Below, one piece after another: positions 42,791-50,896 of a DNA stretch of 64,000 bases. Both the position numbers and the translations under genes were made by a program. The DNA comes from Larkinella humicola. GTDB taxonomy: Bacteria; Bacteroidota; Bacteroidia; Cytophagales; Spirosomataceae. The stretch covers positions 1-64,000 of the forward strand of contig NZ_VTWS01000010.1 of assembly GCF_008727875.1 (NCBI RefSeq), in the 5' to 3' direction. The notes under the pieces are model-generated. The model saw nothing but the letters and a program-made list of their open reading frames with translations, searched no databases and was not told the DNA's origin. How positions within the stretch are numbered: position 1 is the first letter of the stretch; each line of letters opens with the position of its first letter.

Positions 42791-43816
42791 ATGCCCATTT
42801 CCCTTCGTTTCCACCGTTTCGACCTTCGACTGAAACACACCTTTACCATTGCCCACGACTCCCGCGACGTCCAGCCATCGCTCATCGTTGAACTCTGCGA
42901 CGGCCCACTGAGCGGTTTTGGCGAAGCCACTTCCAACAAATACTACGGCATCACGCTCGACCGCATGATCGACGACCTCGAAGGCATTCGCGGACTGATT
43001 GAATCGAACGAATGGACGACGGCTGAAGACCTGTGGCAACTGGCGCATGCGTCGTTGAAAGATAACCCGTTCGCCCAGTGTGCATTAGACGAAGCTGCGC
43101 ATGATCTGGTGGCCAAGCGCGCCGGGAAACCGCTCTATCGGCACTGGAACCTGGATGCCAGCCAAAACCCGATCACCGATTACACCATCGGGATCGATTC
43201 GGTGGACAACATGGTGCTGAAAATGCAGGAATTGCCCTGGCCGCTCTACAAAATCAAGCTCGGAACGCCCGACGATCTGGCCATTGTCCAGGCACTTCGC
43301 CAACACACCGATGCGGTTTTTCGCGTGGATGCCAACTGCGCCTGGACAGCGGATACGGCCATTCAGAATGCGCTGGATTTTAAAGCATTGGGCGTCGAAT
43401 TTATCGAACAGCCGCTCAAAGCCGACGACTGGGAGGGCATGAAACGGGTGGTTCGGGAAAGTGTTTTGCCCGTTGTTGCCGACGAAAGTTGCATTGTCGA
43501 AAGTGATGTCGAACGGTGTGCGGGGTATTTTCACGGCATCAACATCAAACTGACCAAATGTGGTGGGTTGACGCCCGCCCGGCGCATGATTGAAAAAGCG
43601 CGGCAACTAGGCCTGAAGGTGATGGTGGGTTGTATGAACGAAACCAGCGTCGGCATTTCGGCCATTGCGCAGTTGCTGCCCCTGCTCGATTACGTCGACA
43701 TGGACGGCACGCTGCTCATCACCAATGATCCCGCAACGGGCGTCACCTTCGATTTTGGCCGGGTGATTTACGCCGACGAAAACGGAACGGGGGCGAATCT
43801 TACCCGCAACTCATGA
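42791..43816 (+). CDS. Dipeptide epimerase (L-Ala-D/L-Glu epimerase, enolase superfamily)
   Basis: This 341-residue enzyme starts at MPISLRFHRF. It has the muconate-lactonizing subgroup features: a KxK pair (YKIKLGTPDD, near 155), metal ligands in VDANCAWT, IEQPLKADDW and DESC, and a catalytic lysine in IKLTKCGGL. These enzymes convert L-Ala-D-Glu from murein turnover to L-Ala-L-Glu for peptidase digestion. The next gene overlaps by 4 bp (ATGA), and a YkfC-like NlpC/P60 gene follows 3.3 kb later. That supports murein peptide recycling as in the Bacillus ykf operon. Confidence 0.92.
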   Translation: MPISLRFHRFDLRLKHTFTIAHDSRDVQPSLIVELCDGPLSGFGEATSNKYYGITLDRMIDDLEGIRGLIESNEWTTAEDLWQLAHASLKDNPFAQCALDEAAHDLVAKRAGKPLYRHWNLDASQNPITDYTIGIDSVDNMVLKMQELPWPLYKIKLGTPDDLAIVQALRQHTDAVFRVDANCAWTADTAIQNALDFKALGVEFIEQPLKADDWEGMKRVVRESVLPVVADESCIVESDVERCAGYFHGINIKLTKCGGLTPARRMIEKARQLGLKVMVGCMNETSVGISAIAQLLPLLDYVDMDGTLLITNDPATGVTFDFGRVIYADENGTGANLTRNS

Positions 43817-44877
43817 CCGACCCTTATTCAATTGACCATTTGCCCGGCCGAACCATCGACCTCGACGGACAGGCATATTTGTTTTTCAGTGGAACGTCGT
43901 ACCTCGGCCTGGCGCAAAACCCGGCGTTTCGGGCCTTGCTGACCGAAGGCATGGCGCAGTATGGCACGGTTTTCGGTTCGTCGCGCAACGGCAATCTGCA
44001 ACTCCGGATTTACGAAGAAGCGGAGGTCAAACTGGCCGCGTTTGCCCGCGCCGAAGCGGCTTTGACCCTGTCGTCGGGCATGTTGGCGGGGCAGGCCGTC
44101 GTCAACTGGCTGAAAGGGCAGGGGTTTGGTTTCCTGTACGGCCCGAACGCTCACCCCGCCATCTGGCAGGAGCCGAACACCCGTTTGCCCACGCTTTCGT
44201 TCGACGACTGGACGAAGCAAGTGCCCGAACTGGTGGCAACGGCCCCCATGCGGCACATCGTCATTGCGCTCAATTCACTAGATGCCTTGTTTTCGGTTGG
44301 CTACTCGTTCGAGTGGGTCAATCAATTGCCCGCTGATCAGGAAATTACGTTGCTGGTGGATGACTCGCACGGTCTGGGCGTGATCGGGCCGGAGGGCAGC
44401 GGCATCGGGTCGCAAATACCCCGGCGGGACAATGTTCGGCTGATTGTCACGGCGTCGCTGGCGAAGGCGATGGGCCTGCCGGGCGGGGTGATTTTCTCCG
44501 ATTCCCAAACGCTGGAGTCCATTCGCCGGACGGCTTTTTTCGGAGCCTGTTCGCCTACGCCACCGGCTTATCTCTACGCCTTCGGTCAGGCACAGGGGCT
44601 CTACCACGCGGCTTTTGACCGATTGCTCGAAAACATCCGGCAGTTTGAAAACCGGGTCGGTGATTCCGATTTATTTCAGCACATTCCCGCTTATCCGGTC
44701 TTTTATACTGCTCAGGATCAGTTATATTCGTCCCTGTTGGCGAACCGGATTTTTGTCTATTCATTTGCCTATCCGTCGCCCACCGACAAGCCCAACACCC
44801 GCATCGTCATCAACGCGATGCACCAACCGGAGGATATCGAACAACTAGGCGACATTCTGTATGGAAAAACGAAGTGA
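43813..44877 (+). CDS. PLP-dependent class I/II aminotransferase-like enzyme (KBL/AONS-like)
   Basis: This 354-residue fold type I enzyme has FFSGTSYLGLAQNP at the N-terminus, LTLSSGMLAGQAVV for phosphate binding, LVDDSHGLGVIGPEGSG and the Schiff-base lysine K218 in TASLAKAMGLPGG. The sequence is closest in pattern to alpha-oxoamine synthases (8-amino-7-oxononanoate synthase, 2-amino-3-ketobutyrate ligase), but it is shorter than the usual 385-400 residues. Its start overlaps the epimerase stop by 4 bp, so it is translationally coupled to it. That suggests a role with amino acids released from murein peptides rather than biotin synthesis. Substrate is uncertain. Confidence 0.85.
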   Translation: MTDPYSIDHLPGRTIDLDGQAYLFFSGTSYLGLAQNPAFRALLTEGMAQYGTVFGSSRNGNLQLRIYEEAEVKLAAFARAEAALTLSSGMLAGQAVVNWLKGQGFGFLYGPNAHPAIWQEPNTRLPTLSFDDWTKQVPELVATAPMRHIVIALNSLDALFSVGYSFEWVNQLPADQEITLLVDDSHGLGVIGPEGSGIGSQIPRRDNVRLIVTASLAKAMGLPGGVIFSDSQTLESIRRTAFFGACSPTPPAYLYAFGQAQGLYHAAFDRLLENIRQFENRVGDSDLFQHIPAYPVFYTAQDQLYSSLLANRIFVYSFAYPSPTDKPNTRIVINAMHQPEDIEQLGDILYGKTK

Positions 44878-46276
44878 GTGTAATGATACCCCGTGCGTTG
44901 CTCAGAAAATCAAAAGGTTACTATCCGATTTTCGGCTGATTGCCCCTAAATCCCCTAAAGGGTACTTTGGACATCCGGTGTATTCTACGTCCAAGTCCCC
45001 TTTAGGGGATTTAGGGGCAAGTCGGCAAAGGTGGTATGTTAGCGTTCTTCCCATCCTGCTTTCTCTTACCGGCTATCAAACCACGGCCCAACAAACGGAT
45101 AAATTTCTGGACGGCCTCCTGAAAAAAAGCCCGGAATTGTTCGGCCGGGTTCTGGCCAATCCGGCCAAATACGACGTCCAGATTATTTATACGCAAATCA
45201 ACCGCGACGAGAAAAACCGCCCGCTTTTCAAAAGTTACCGCTACCGGCTCGACAAAGACCGGTATTTTTATCCGGCCAGCACCGTCAAACTGCCGGCGGT
45301 TTTGCTCGCACTGGAGAAAATCAATCAGCTCAGCAAAAAACAGCCGGGCTTATCGATTTACACCCCCCTGCTGACCGACTCGCTGGCCGGTATACAATCC
45401 GCCGTCAGCGCTGATCCGACGGCGGAAAACGGGTTGCCATCGGTGGCGCACTACGCCCGAAAAATCCTGATGGTCAGCGACAACGATGCGTTTAACCGGC
45501 TGTATGAATTTGTCGGACCCTGCGAAATGAACGAACGGCTGCGCGACAAGGGCTACCGGGATTTGCGCATCGTCCACCGACTTTCCATCCCGCTGACCCC
45601 CGAGCAAAACCGCCAAACCAATGCCATCCGATTGGTCAACTCCGATGCGGTTTTGTACCAGCAGCCCGTGCAGGTTTGTGACAAAATCTTCCGGCCTGAG
45701 AAACCCATTCGCCGGGGCGTCGGCTACCTGAAAGGTGGAACGCTGGTGAAGGAACCGTTCGATTTTACCGAAAAAAACTACTTCTCGCTCGAAGACCAGC
45801 AGGAAATGCTGAAGGCGGTTTTGTTCCCCGATGACGTGCCGGTGCGGAAACGGTTCGACCTGACCTCCGACGATTACCGGTTTTTATACCGTTACCTATC
45901 CCAATTGCCGCGTGAATCGAAGTTTCCGAAATACGATTCGACCTATTACGACAGTTTTTGCAAATTTCTGGTGTTTGGCGATGCCAAAAGCCAGATCCCG
46001 CCGTCGGTCCGGATTTTCAATAAAGTAGGAGATGCTTACGGATACCTGATCGACAACGCCTACATCGTGGACTTCGACAAGGGCGTGGAGTTTCTGTTGT
46101 CGGCGGTGATTTACTGCAACGAAGACGGTATATTCAACGACGATGCCTACGATTATCAAACCGTTGGCTACCCGTTTATGGCGAATCTGGGGCGGATTTT
46201 GTTCGATTACGAAGTCGAGCGGAAACGACTCAACCCGCCGGATCTGAGCCGGTTTCGGGTGAATTATGATCAATAG
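44861..46276 (+). CDS. Class A beta-lactamase-like serine hydrolase
   Basis: The frame of 471 residues begins inside the previous gene. The mature part has SxxK at S140-T-V-K143 (YPASTVKLPA), an SDN motif (LMVSDNDAFN, near 205) and no clear KTG, so it is a class A-like fold (DUF-type serine hydrolase) rather than a proven beta-lactamase. A signal-like segment VLPILLSLTGYQTTAQ lies at about residues 62-78, far from the only in-frame ATG. The 60 residues before it include a translated copy of the CCCCTAAATCCCC hairpin (44940-45020). The natural N-terminus may have been altered by that insertion, or translation starts at a non-ATG codon. It sits in the murein-recycling gene group. Confidence 0.75.
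   Translation: MEKRSECNDTPCVAQKIKRLLSDFRLIAPKSPKGYFGHPVYSTSKSPLGDLGASRQRWYVSVLPILLSLTGYQTTAQQTDKFLDGLLKKSPELFGRVLANPAKYDVQIIYTQINRDEKNRPLFKSYRYRLDKDRYFYPASTVKLPAVLLALEKINQLSKKQPGLSIYTPLLTDSLAGIQSAVSADPTAENGLPSVAHYARKILMVSDNDAFNRLYEFVGPCEMNERLRDKGYRDLRIVHRLSIPLTPEQNRQTNAIRLVNSDAVLYQQPVQVCDKIFRPEKPIRRGVGYLKGGTLVKEPFDFTEKNYFSLEDQQEMLKAVLFPDDVPVRKRFDLTSDDYRFLYRYLSQLPRESKFPKYDSTYYDSFCKFLVFGDAKSQIPPSVRIFNKVGDAYGYLIDNAYIVDFDKGVEFLLSAVIYCNEDGIFNDDAYDYQTVGYPFMANLGRILFDYEVERKRLNPPDLSRFRVNYDQ
44940..45020. repeat. 23-bp inverted repeat (CCCCTAAA family) inside a coding frame
   Basis: The left arm 44940-44962 and the right arm 44998-45020 are exact reverse complements, and inner ACTTTGGAC/GTCCAAGT extends the pairing. 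The same words occur at 18294-18352. It lies between the only in-frame ATG and the signal-like segment of the serine hydrolase gene. Confidence 0.85.
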
Positions 46277-46351
46277 AAAACGGGAACTAAAAATTCAGTG
46301 ACTTTTGATAACGGTTCAAGTGCCTAAAATGACGATTCATGTAACCATCGA

Positions 46352-46382
46352 TTGAGATTTGGTGCGTTCAACGCTACGTTTG
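46352..46382 (+). promoter_or_regulatory. Bacteroidota-type promoter for the small lipoprotein gene
   Basis: TTG (46352-46354), a 20-bp spacer and TACGTTTG (46375-46382) match the primary-sigma consensus. The predicted start is about 17 nt before the ATG at 46406, which supports that start over the ATG at 46352. Confidence 0.65.
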
Positions 46383-46405
46383 CAGCGAACAAAACAACTC
46401 TACTG

Positions 46406-46870
46406 ATGAAAAAAGTACTCGTTTTCCTGTTTGTACTCGGCACATTGGCCGCTTGTAAGAAGGACAACAACAACGATCCCAAACCGGATCAGCCTGCTGA
46501 ACCGGCGGCCAAAGTGGCAGGGACGTACAAACTAAGCTCTTTCCACTTCATCAACGGCGCCAACGAAGTCGAACTGGAAAAATTACCCGTGGTGGAAAGT
46601 GGCAAAACCGTTGCTTCCGGGACGGTGAAACTGACCAAAAAATCGGACGGGAAAGTGCTGATGAATGTAACCCTCGTGATTGAAGGCGAAGGAACCATTC
46701 CCGTAGTAGAAGACCTGGAGGTCGATGTTCGGGAATCCGGGAAAGTTTTCGGACTGTTTGCCGATGGCGAACGGATTGGCGATGCCGACGGCGGTTTCAT
46801 CATCTTTAATGTTTCCGGAACCTCCGACACCGGCGACGAACTGCTGCTGGCTTTCAATGCGAAGAAATAA
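46406..46870 (+). CDS. Small lipoprotein, lipocalin-like, function unknown
   Basis: This 154-residue protein has a lipoprotein signal with C17 (GTLAAC), an acidic linker (KKDNNNDPKPDQPAEP) and a beta-rich domain. The domain starts VAGTYKLSSFHF, a pattern like lipocalin-type or DUF-type envelope lipoproteins. No ligand residues are recognisable. It has its own promoter and a strong terminator, so it is a separate unit from the surrounding murein genes. Confidence 0.7.
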   Translation: MKKVLVFLFVLGTLAACKKDNNNDPKPDQPAEPAAKVAGTYKLSSFHFINGANEVELEKLPVVESGKTVASGTVKLTKKSDGKVLMNVTLVIEGEGTIPVVEDLEVDVRESGKVFGLFADGERIGDADGGFIIFNVSGTSDTGDELLLAFNAKK

Positions 46871-46884
46871 AAAGTATACGGTAT

Positions 46885-46956
46885 ACGGTTTTTAGTTTAC
46901 GGTTGGCTGACGCATTTGTAGTTGCATGCGTCAGCCAACCGTAAACTAAAAACCGT
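46885..46956. repeat. Perfect 30-bp inverted repeat (hairpin family A)
   Basis: Arms 46885-46914 and 46927-46956 are exact reverse complements and contain TTTACGGTTGGCTGACGC, nearly the same core as in the hairpin at 1555-1646. It lies 14 bp past the lipoprotein stop codon and just before a true T-run terminator. Confidence 0.9.
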
Positions 46957-46963
46957 AAACTAT

Positions 46964-46997
46964 AAAAAGCCGGAAACGCATTTGCTTCCGGCTTTTG
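46964..46997 (+). terminator. Rho-independent terminator
   Basis: AAAAGCCGGAA pairs with TTCCGGCTTTT and is followed by GTATTTTTG on the plus strand. It ends the lipoprotein transcript. The stretch 46998-47125 upstream of the NlpC/P60 gene has no gene and no consensus promoter that I can see. Confidence 0.85.
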
Positions 46998-47125
46998 TAT
47001 TTTTGTGCGTTCTGGCGGCCGATGCCTGATTCAACTAGGTTCAGCGCAATGAAAATTAGAAATTTGAATCATTCGGTATCGGTCTTTTCGCTTTCGTCGC
47101 TTATCTTTCTTCTTTTCTGGGTACC

Positions 47126-48241
47126 ATGAAACAAATTTTTACCGCGATTTTCCTGCTTTGTATGCTTTCTGCCGACGGTTTTACGCAATCCATCAGTCAG
47201 GCGGTTGATTCCGTTCGGAAGCAGTATGCACCGGATAAACGGGTGGCGATTTTCAATGTGGAAGCGGATTCGTCGGGCCAGCTGACCGGTTTTACCAACC
47301 TGCCCGAAGCCAAACAGGCCCTGCTCGCCCGGCTAAAAGCAGCGGATGTGGCGGTTGTCGATCAGATTCAGTTGCTGCCCGCGCCGGTTTTGGGCGAAAC
47401 GATCTACGCCGTTGCCAACGTGTCCGTTGCTAATTTGCGCTCCAACGCCCGCAATGCCGCCGAACTGGCCACACAGGCCCTGCTGGGCATGCCACTGAAA
47501 GTATGGGATAAAGACCGGGGCTGGTACCAGGTGCAAACCCCCGATCAATACATCGCCTGGACGGATGCGGGGGCCATCCAACTGATGACGAAAGCCGATT
47601 TTGAACAGTGGCAGTCGGCCGAAAAAATCATCTACACGCGGCCTTTTGGGTTTGTCTACAGCAATCCCGACAAGCGTTCTCAAACCGTATCCGACATTGT
47701 GGCCGGGAATACACTGGTGCTGGTCAGCGAACAGCGGCAGTATTTTCAGGTCCGGTATCCCGACGGCCGGATGGGCTACGTTCCCAAACGGGAGGCCCAG
47801 CGGTTTGATCGCTGGAAAGAAACGGCCAGACCTACCGAAGACGCTTTGGTCAGCACGGCGAAAAGTCTGATGGGTATTCCATATTTGTGGGGTGGCACGT
47901 CGGTGAAGGGCATGGATTGCAGCGGTTTTACCAAAACCGTTTACCTGCTCAACGGGCAACAATTGTCGCGCGATGCGTCGCAGCAGGTGAACGAGGGCGA
48001 ACTGATCGACACACCCAACAAAACCTTTGCCCAGCTCAAACCCGGCGACCTGCTGTTCTTCGGCGAACCCGCTACGGCCGACAAACCCGAGCGCGTGGTT
48101 CACGTCGCCATGTGGATTGGCAACAACGAGTTTATCCACGCATCGGGCCACATCCGGGTCACCAGCGTCGATCCCACTGCTCCGAATTTCGATGCCTATG
48201 AACTAAACCGGTTTCTGCGGGCAAAGCGGGTTTTGAAATAA
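47126..48241 (+). CDS. YkfC-like SH3-NlpC/P60 gamma-D-glutamyl peptidase
   Basis: This 371-residue exported enzyme has a signal peptide ending near residue 22 (SADGFTQ). Bacterial SH3-type domains occupy about 95-225 (VSVANLRSNARNAAELATQAL; FRYPDGRMGYVPKREAQ). A C-terminal NlpC/P60 domain follows with catalytic C265 (GMDCSGF), H326 (VVHVAMWIG) and polar H338 (FIHASGH). This layout matches YkfC-type endopeptidases that cut between D-Glu and the diamino acid in murein peptides and need a free L-Ala N-terminus. With the dipeptide epimerase upstream it completes a two-step route for recovering murein peptides. Confidence 0.92.
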   Translation: MKQIFTAIFLLCMLSADGFTQSISQAVDSVRKQYAPDKRVAIFNVEADSSGQLTGFTNLPEAKQALLARLKAADVAVVDQIQLLPAPVLGETIYAVANVSVANLRSNARNAAELATQALLGMPLKVWDKDRGWYQVQTPDQYIAWTDAGAIQLMTKADFEQWQSAEKIIYTRPFGFVYSNPDKRSQTVSDIVAGNTLVLVSEQRQYFQVRYPDGRMGYVPKREAQRFDRWKETARPTEDALVSTAKSLMGIPYLWGGTSVKGMDCSGFTKTVYLLNGQQLSRDASQQVNEGELIDTPNKTFAQLKPGDLLFFGEPATADKPERVVHVAMWIGNNEFIHASGHIRVTSVDPTAPNFDAYELNRFLRAKRVLK

Positions 48242-48249
48242 TTAATGAT

Positions 48250-48330
48250 AAATGTAAAATGATGAACGCTAAATGTAAAAGTGAATGCTTCCAGAATCCT
48301 TTTACATTTAGCGTTCATCATTTTACATTT
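48250..48330. repeat. Perfect 32-bp inverted repeat (hairpin family B)
   Basis: Arms 48250-48281 and 48299-48330 are exact reverse complements around ATGATGAACGCTAAATGTAA. The core is shared with the hairpin at 18363-18455, 30 kb away. It fills the gap between the NlpC/P60 and AraC genes. Confidence 0.9.
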
Positions 48331-48351
48331 ATGATTTAAATTTTAAACCCC

Positions 48352-49215
48352 ATGTCCACACCCGTTCCGGTTTACCCCCTTCAGGCTTTTCTCCGGCACG
48401 AGCCCAACGCGCTCTTTTACATGACGCGGCTGGAAAAACTGGTGCAGGAATTCAAGGGCATCGACAAACCGCATTCGCACACGTTTTACCTTGTGATGTG
48501 GATCATCAAAGGCAGCGGCACGCACACCATCGACTTCAAAACGTACGCGATTGCGCCCTGCCAGCTTTATTTTCTGACGCCGGGGCAAGTGCACAGTTGG
48601 CAGTTGTCTGACGATGTGGAAGGGTTCAATCTGTTTTTTGAAGCCAATTTTTTCCGCAGCCGGTTCGGAAACCGCTTGTTCCAGTATCCCTTTTTTCACT
48701 CCCACCAGCACCAGCCCTTGCTGGAAGTCGCCGAAAAACCGGCTCTGTTCCGGGATTTGTTTCACTATGCCTGGCAGGAATACGATGCCCGGCTGCCAAA
48801 CCGGCCGGAAGTTTTTCTTTCCTTTGTCCACCTGCTGCTCGAAACCGCCAACCGGCTCTATACCGAAAAACAGGCCGATACCGATACGCATCTTTTCGAC
48901 AAAATCCGGCAGTATGAAGAATTGCTGGAACAGCAGTTTTTAACGGTTCGGGAAGTGGCGGCCTATGCCGATCAGATGCATCTGACGCCCAACTACCTCA
49001 ATCACATTTGCAAAAAAGTGCTGGGAAAAACCGCCAGCCAGTTGCTGCATGAACGGCTGATCATCGAAGCGCAACGGCTGTTGACGCATACCGCCCGGTC
49101 GGTGAAAGAAATCGGTTTTTTGCTGGGCTTCGACGATTCGTCTTATTTTGTCCGGTTTTTCAAAAAACACACCCGGCAAACGCCCGCGGAGTTTCGCCAG
49201 TCAGTGGGGGCCTGA
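48352..49215 (+). CDS. AraC-family transcriptional regulator
   Basis: This 287-residue regulator has an N-terminal cupin sensing domain (about 30-160; HSHTFYLVMWIIKGSGTHTIDF; YFLTPGQVHSW). A C-terminal double helix-turn-helix follows at about 190-285 (TVREVAAYADQMHLTPNYLNHICKKVLGKTASQLLHERL, then SVKEIGFLLGFDDSSYFVRFFKKHT). The ligand and targets are unknown. The neighbouring genes give no strong hint, and a hairpin separates it from the murein gene before it. Confidence 0.92.
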   Translation: MSTPVPVYPLQAFLRHEPNALFYMTRLEKLVQEFKGIDKPHSHTFYLVMWIIKGSGTHTIDFKTYAIAPCQLYFLTPGQVHSWQLSDDVEGFNLFFEANFFRSRFGNRLFQYPFFHSHQHQPLLEVAEKPALFRDLFHYAWQEYDARLPNRPEVFLSFVHLLLETANRLYTEKQADTDTHLFDKIRQYEELLEQQFLTVREVAAYADQMHLTPNYLNHICKKVLGKTASQLLHERLIIEAQRLLTHTARSVKEIGFLLGFDDSSYFVRFFKKHTRQTPAEFRQSVGA

Positions 49216-49273
49216 TCGTTGATTTGTACCATACCGGTCCGGTTCTGTCTTTCCGAAAGGGGGATCCATGACG

Positions 49274-49281
49274 TACCTTTG
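49274..49281 (+). promoter_or_regulatory. -7 box for the DUF983 gene
   Basis: TACCTTTG fits TAnnTTTG and lies 55 bp before the ATG at 49336. The region has repeated CGTACC words on either side. A -33 TTTG is not clear. Confidence 0.4.
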
Positions 49282-49335
49282 TTGCGTACCTGATGGCCGC
49301 CCGGCGGCTTCTGGGTACGTTAAACTCCGAAAGCC

Positions 49336-49743
49336 ATGTTAAAAGATAATCGATTGTATAGCGTCGTGTTCAACAAATGTCCCCGTTGTCATCAGGGCGA
49401 CTTTTTCATCACCAGCAGTGCCTACAGCCGCCGGTTTGACGAGATGCACGAAACTTGTTCGCATTGTGGGGAAGCACTCATTCCGGAACCGGGATTCTAC
49501 TGGGGATCGATGTTTGTGAGTTACGCATTTTACACGATCTACACCCTTCTCACCTTCTTCGTGTTCGTGAGCTGGCTGAAGGTCGATCTGGACTACTACC
49601 TGATGGGGCTGGTGCCGACGCTGGTGATCCTGACGCCCTATTTTTTCCGGCTGGCGCGCCGGTCGTGGCTGACGTTCTTCATCGCCTACGACCCGCAGAA
49701 AAACCGGGAAGCTAGTGGCAAACACCTGAACGTTTCGGCCTGA
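49336..49743 (+). CDS. DUF983 membrane protein with two CxxC motifs
   Basis: This 135-residue protein has a zinc-ribbon-like N-terminus with C15-P-R-C18 and C41-S-H-C44, then two membrane segments at about 55-80 and 85-108. This is the DUF983 family, found widely in Bacteroidota and Alphaproteobacteria, sometimes near cytochrome oxidase genes. Its function is not established. The cysteines suggest metal binding at the cytoplasmic face. Length is normal for the family. Confidence 0.88.
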   Translation: MLKDNRLYSVVFNKCPRCHQGDFFITSSAYSRRFDEMHETCSHCGEALIPEPGFYWGSMFVSYAFYTIYTLLTFFVFVSWLKVDLDYYLMGLVPTLVILTPYFFRLARRSWLTFFIAYDPQKNREASGKHLNVSA

Positions 49744-49789
49744 AATAAGCCTTGACAGGGTCTTCGACCGCTGTCAGGGCTTATTTCAG
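49742..49789. repeat. Short inverted repeat after the DUF983 gene
   Basis: GAAATAAGCC at 49742-49751 pairs with GGCTTATTTC at 49779-49788, and inner TTGACAGGG and CTGTCAGGG words are present. It probably works as the DUF983 terminator. Related CTGTCAGGG words lie at 16128-16192. Confidence 0.6.
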
Positions 49790-49885
49790 CAATAGCAGAC
49801 AACAGTAGTGGTAGCTCCGGAGGAGCGGCCTAAAAACATCTTCAGGCCGCTCCTCCGGAGCTACCACTACTGTTGTCTGCTATTG
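49790..49885. repeat. Perfect 42-bp inverted repeat
   Basis: Arms 49790-49831 and 49844-49885 are exact reverse complements around CTCCGGAGGAGCGGCC, with a 12-nt loop. It is the longest perfect hairpin in the window and lies between the convergent DUF983 and isomerase-like genes. The rest of 49886-49954 holds no gene. Confidence 0.92.
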
Positions 49886-49954
49886 CCTATTGACAGTACA
49901 GGCCTCCGGCCTTAATTCAAGCAACTTCTGAACGTTTCGGCCTGATTCCGGGGC

Positions 49955-50791
49955 TTACTTCAGCCCCTGTAAATACGCTACGCTTTCCGGCATTTGCTCC
50001 ATCGAGCGGGAAGATTCGTCTTCGATAAAATAGTGTTTGACGCCCGATTTTTTGGCCTGCTTCATAATCTCGGCAATGCCCAGATCGCCTTTGCCAATGG
50101 CAACGTTCGATTCCACGTCGACGTGGCCGGTGTTGTTGCCGGGCGTGCCGGGTTTGCGATCTTTCAGGTGCATGAGCGGGAAGCGGTTCGGGTATTTTTT
50201 CAGGAGTGCAACGGGGTCCTGGCCGGGGTGCTTCACCCAGAATACATCCATTTCGAAGTTACAATAGCGAGGCTCCAGATTTTCGGCTAAATAATCGAAA
50301 AACGTGCCGTCCTTGTACGGTTGAAACTCGTAGCCGTGGATGTGGTAACAGAACAGGATCCCGTGGTCTTTCAGCAGCTTTCCGGCGGTATTCAGGACAT
50401 CGGCGGCCTGTTTGGCGTCTTCCAGTGTAAATACGTCGCCTTTATGCGGAATCCAGGCACACATGACGTATTTGACCCCCAACGCCTTCGCTTCTTCAAT
50501 GACCTTCGGAACGTTGTTGGACAGATCCTCATAAGAAGCGCCGGTGCTGATCGGTTTCAACCCGTTTTTTTCAACCAGTTTCCGAAAATCGGCCGGTGCC
50601 ATTCCGTATGTGCCGGCCAGTTCGACTTCCCGGAAACCCATCTGACGGACTTTTGCCAGCATTCCCGGAACATCTTTCGGGAATTGTTCCCGGAAACTAT
50701 ACAATTGCAGGCCCACCGGCGACTTGGGTTGGGCAAAGGCCGAAGCGGTCAAACCGGCAACGAACAGAAGAGAGAGTAGAAACGTTTTCAT
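49955..50791 (-). CDS. Exported sugar phosphate isomerase/epimerase-like TIM-barrel protein
   Basis: This 278-residue protein has a signal peptide ending near LTASAFAQ (residue 20). A xylose isomerase-like TIM barrel follows, with LQLYSFREQF, FREVELAGTYG, CYHIHGYEFQP, FEMDVFWVKHPGQDP and a metal-site-like HLKDRK and FIEDES. Exported members are common in Cytophagales and act on sugars, inositols or 3-keto-sugars; catalysis is rarely proven. A cytochrome c gene lies 105 bp upstream in the same direction. Confidence 0.88.
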   Translation of the reverse strand: MKTFLLSLLFVAGLTASAFAQPKSPVGLQLYSFREQFPKDVPGMLAKVRQMGFREVELAGTYGMAPADFRKLVEKNGLKPISTGASYEDLSNNVPKVIEEAKALGVKYVMCAWIPHKGDVFTLEDAKQAADVLNTAGKLLKDHGILFCYHIHGYEFQPYKDGTFFDYLAENLEPRYCNFEMDVFWVKHPGQDPVALLKKYPNRFPLMHLKDRKPGTPGNNTGHVDVESNVAIGKGDLGIAEIMKQAKKSGVKHYFIEDESSRSMEQMPESVAYLQGLK

Positions 50792-50896
50792 GGGTTTTAG
50801 GAATCACGGAACGGGTAATGCAGCTTTCAATCGACCATCCTAGTTAACCTTTTAATTGGTGTAATCCAACGGGGCCGGGCAATCGGTTCATCCGTT

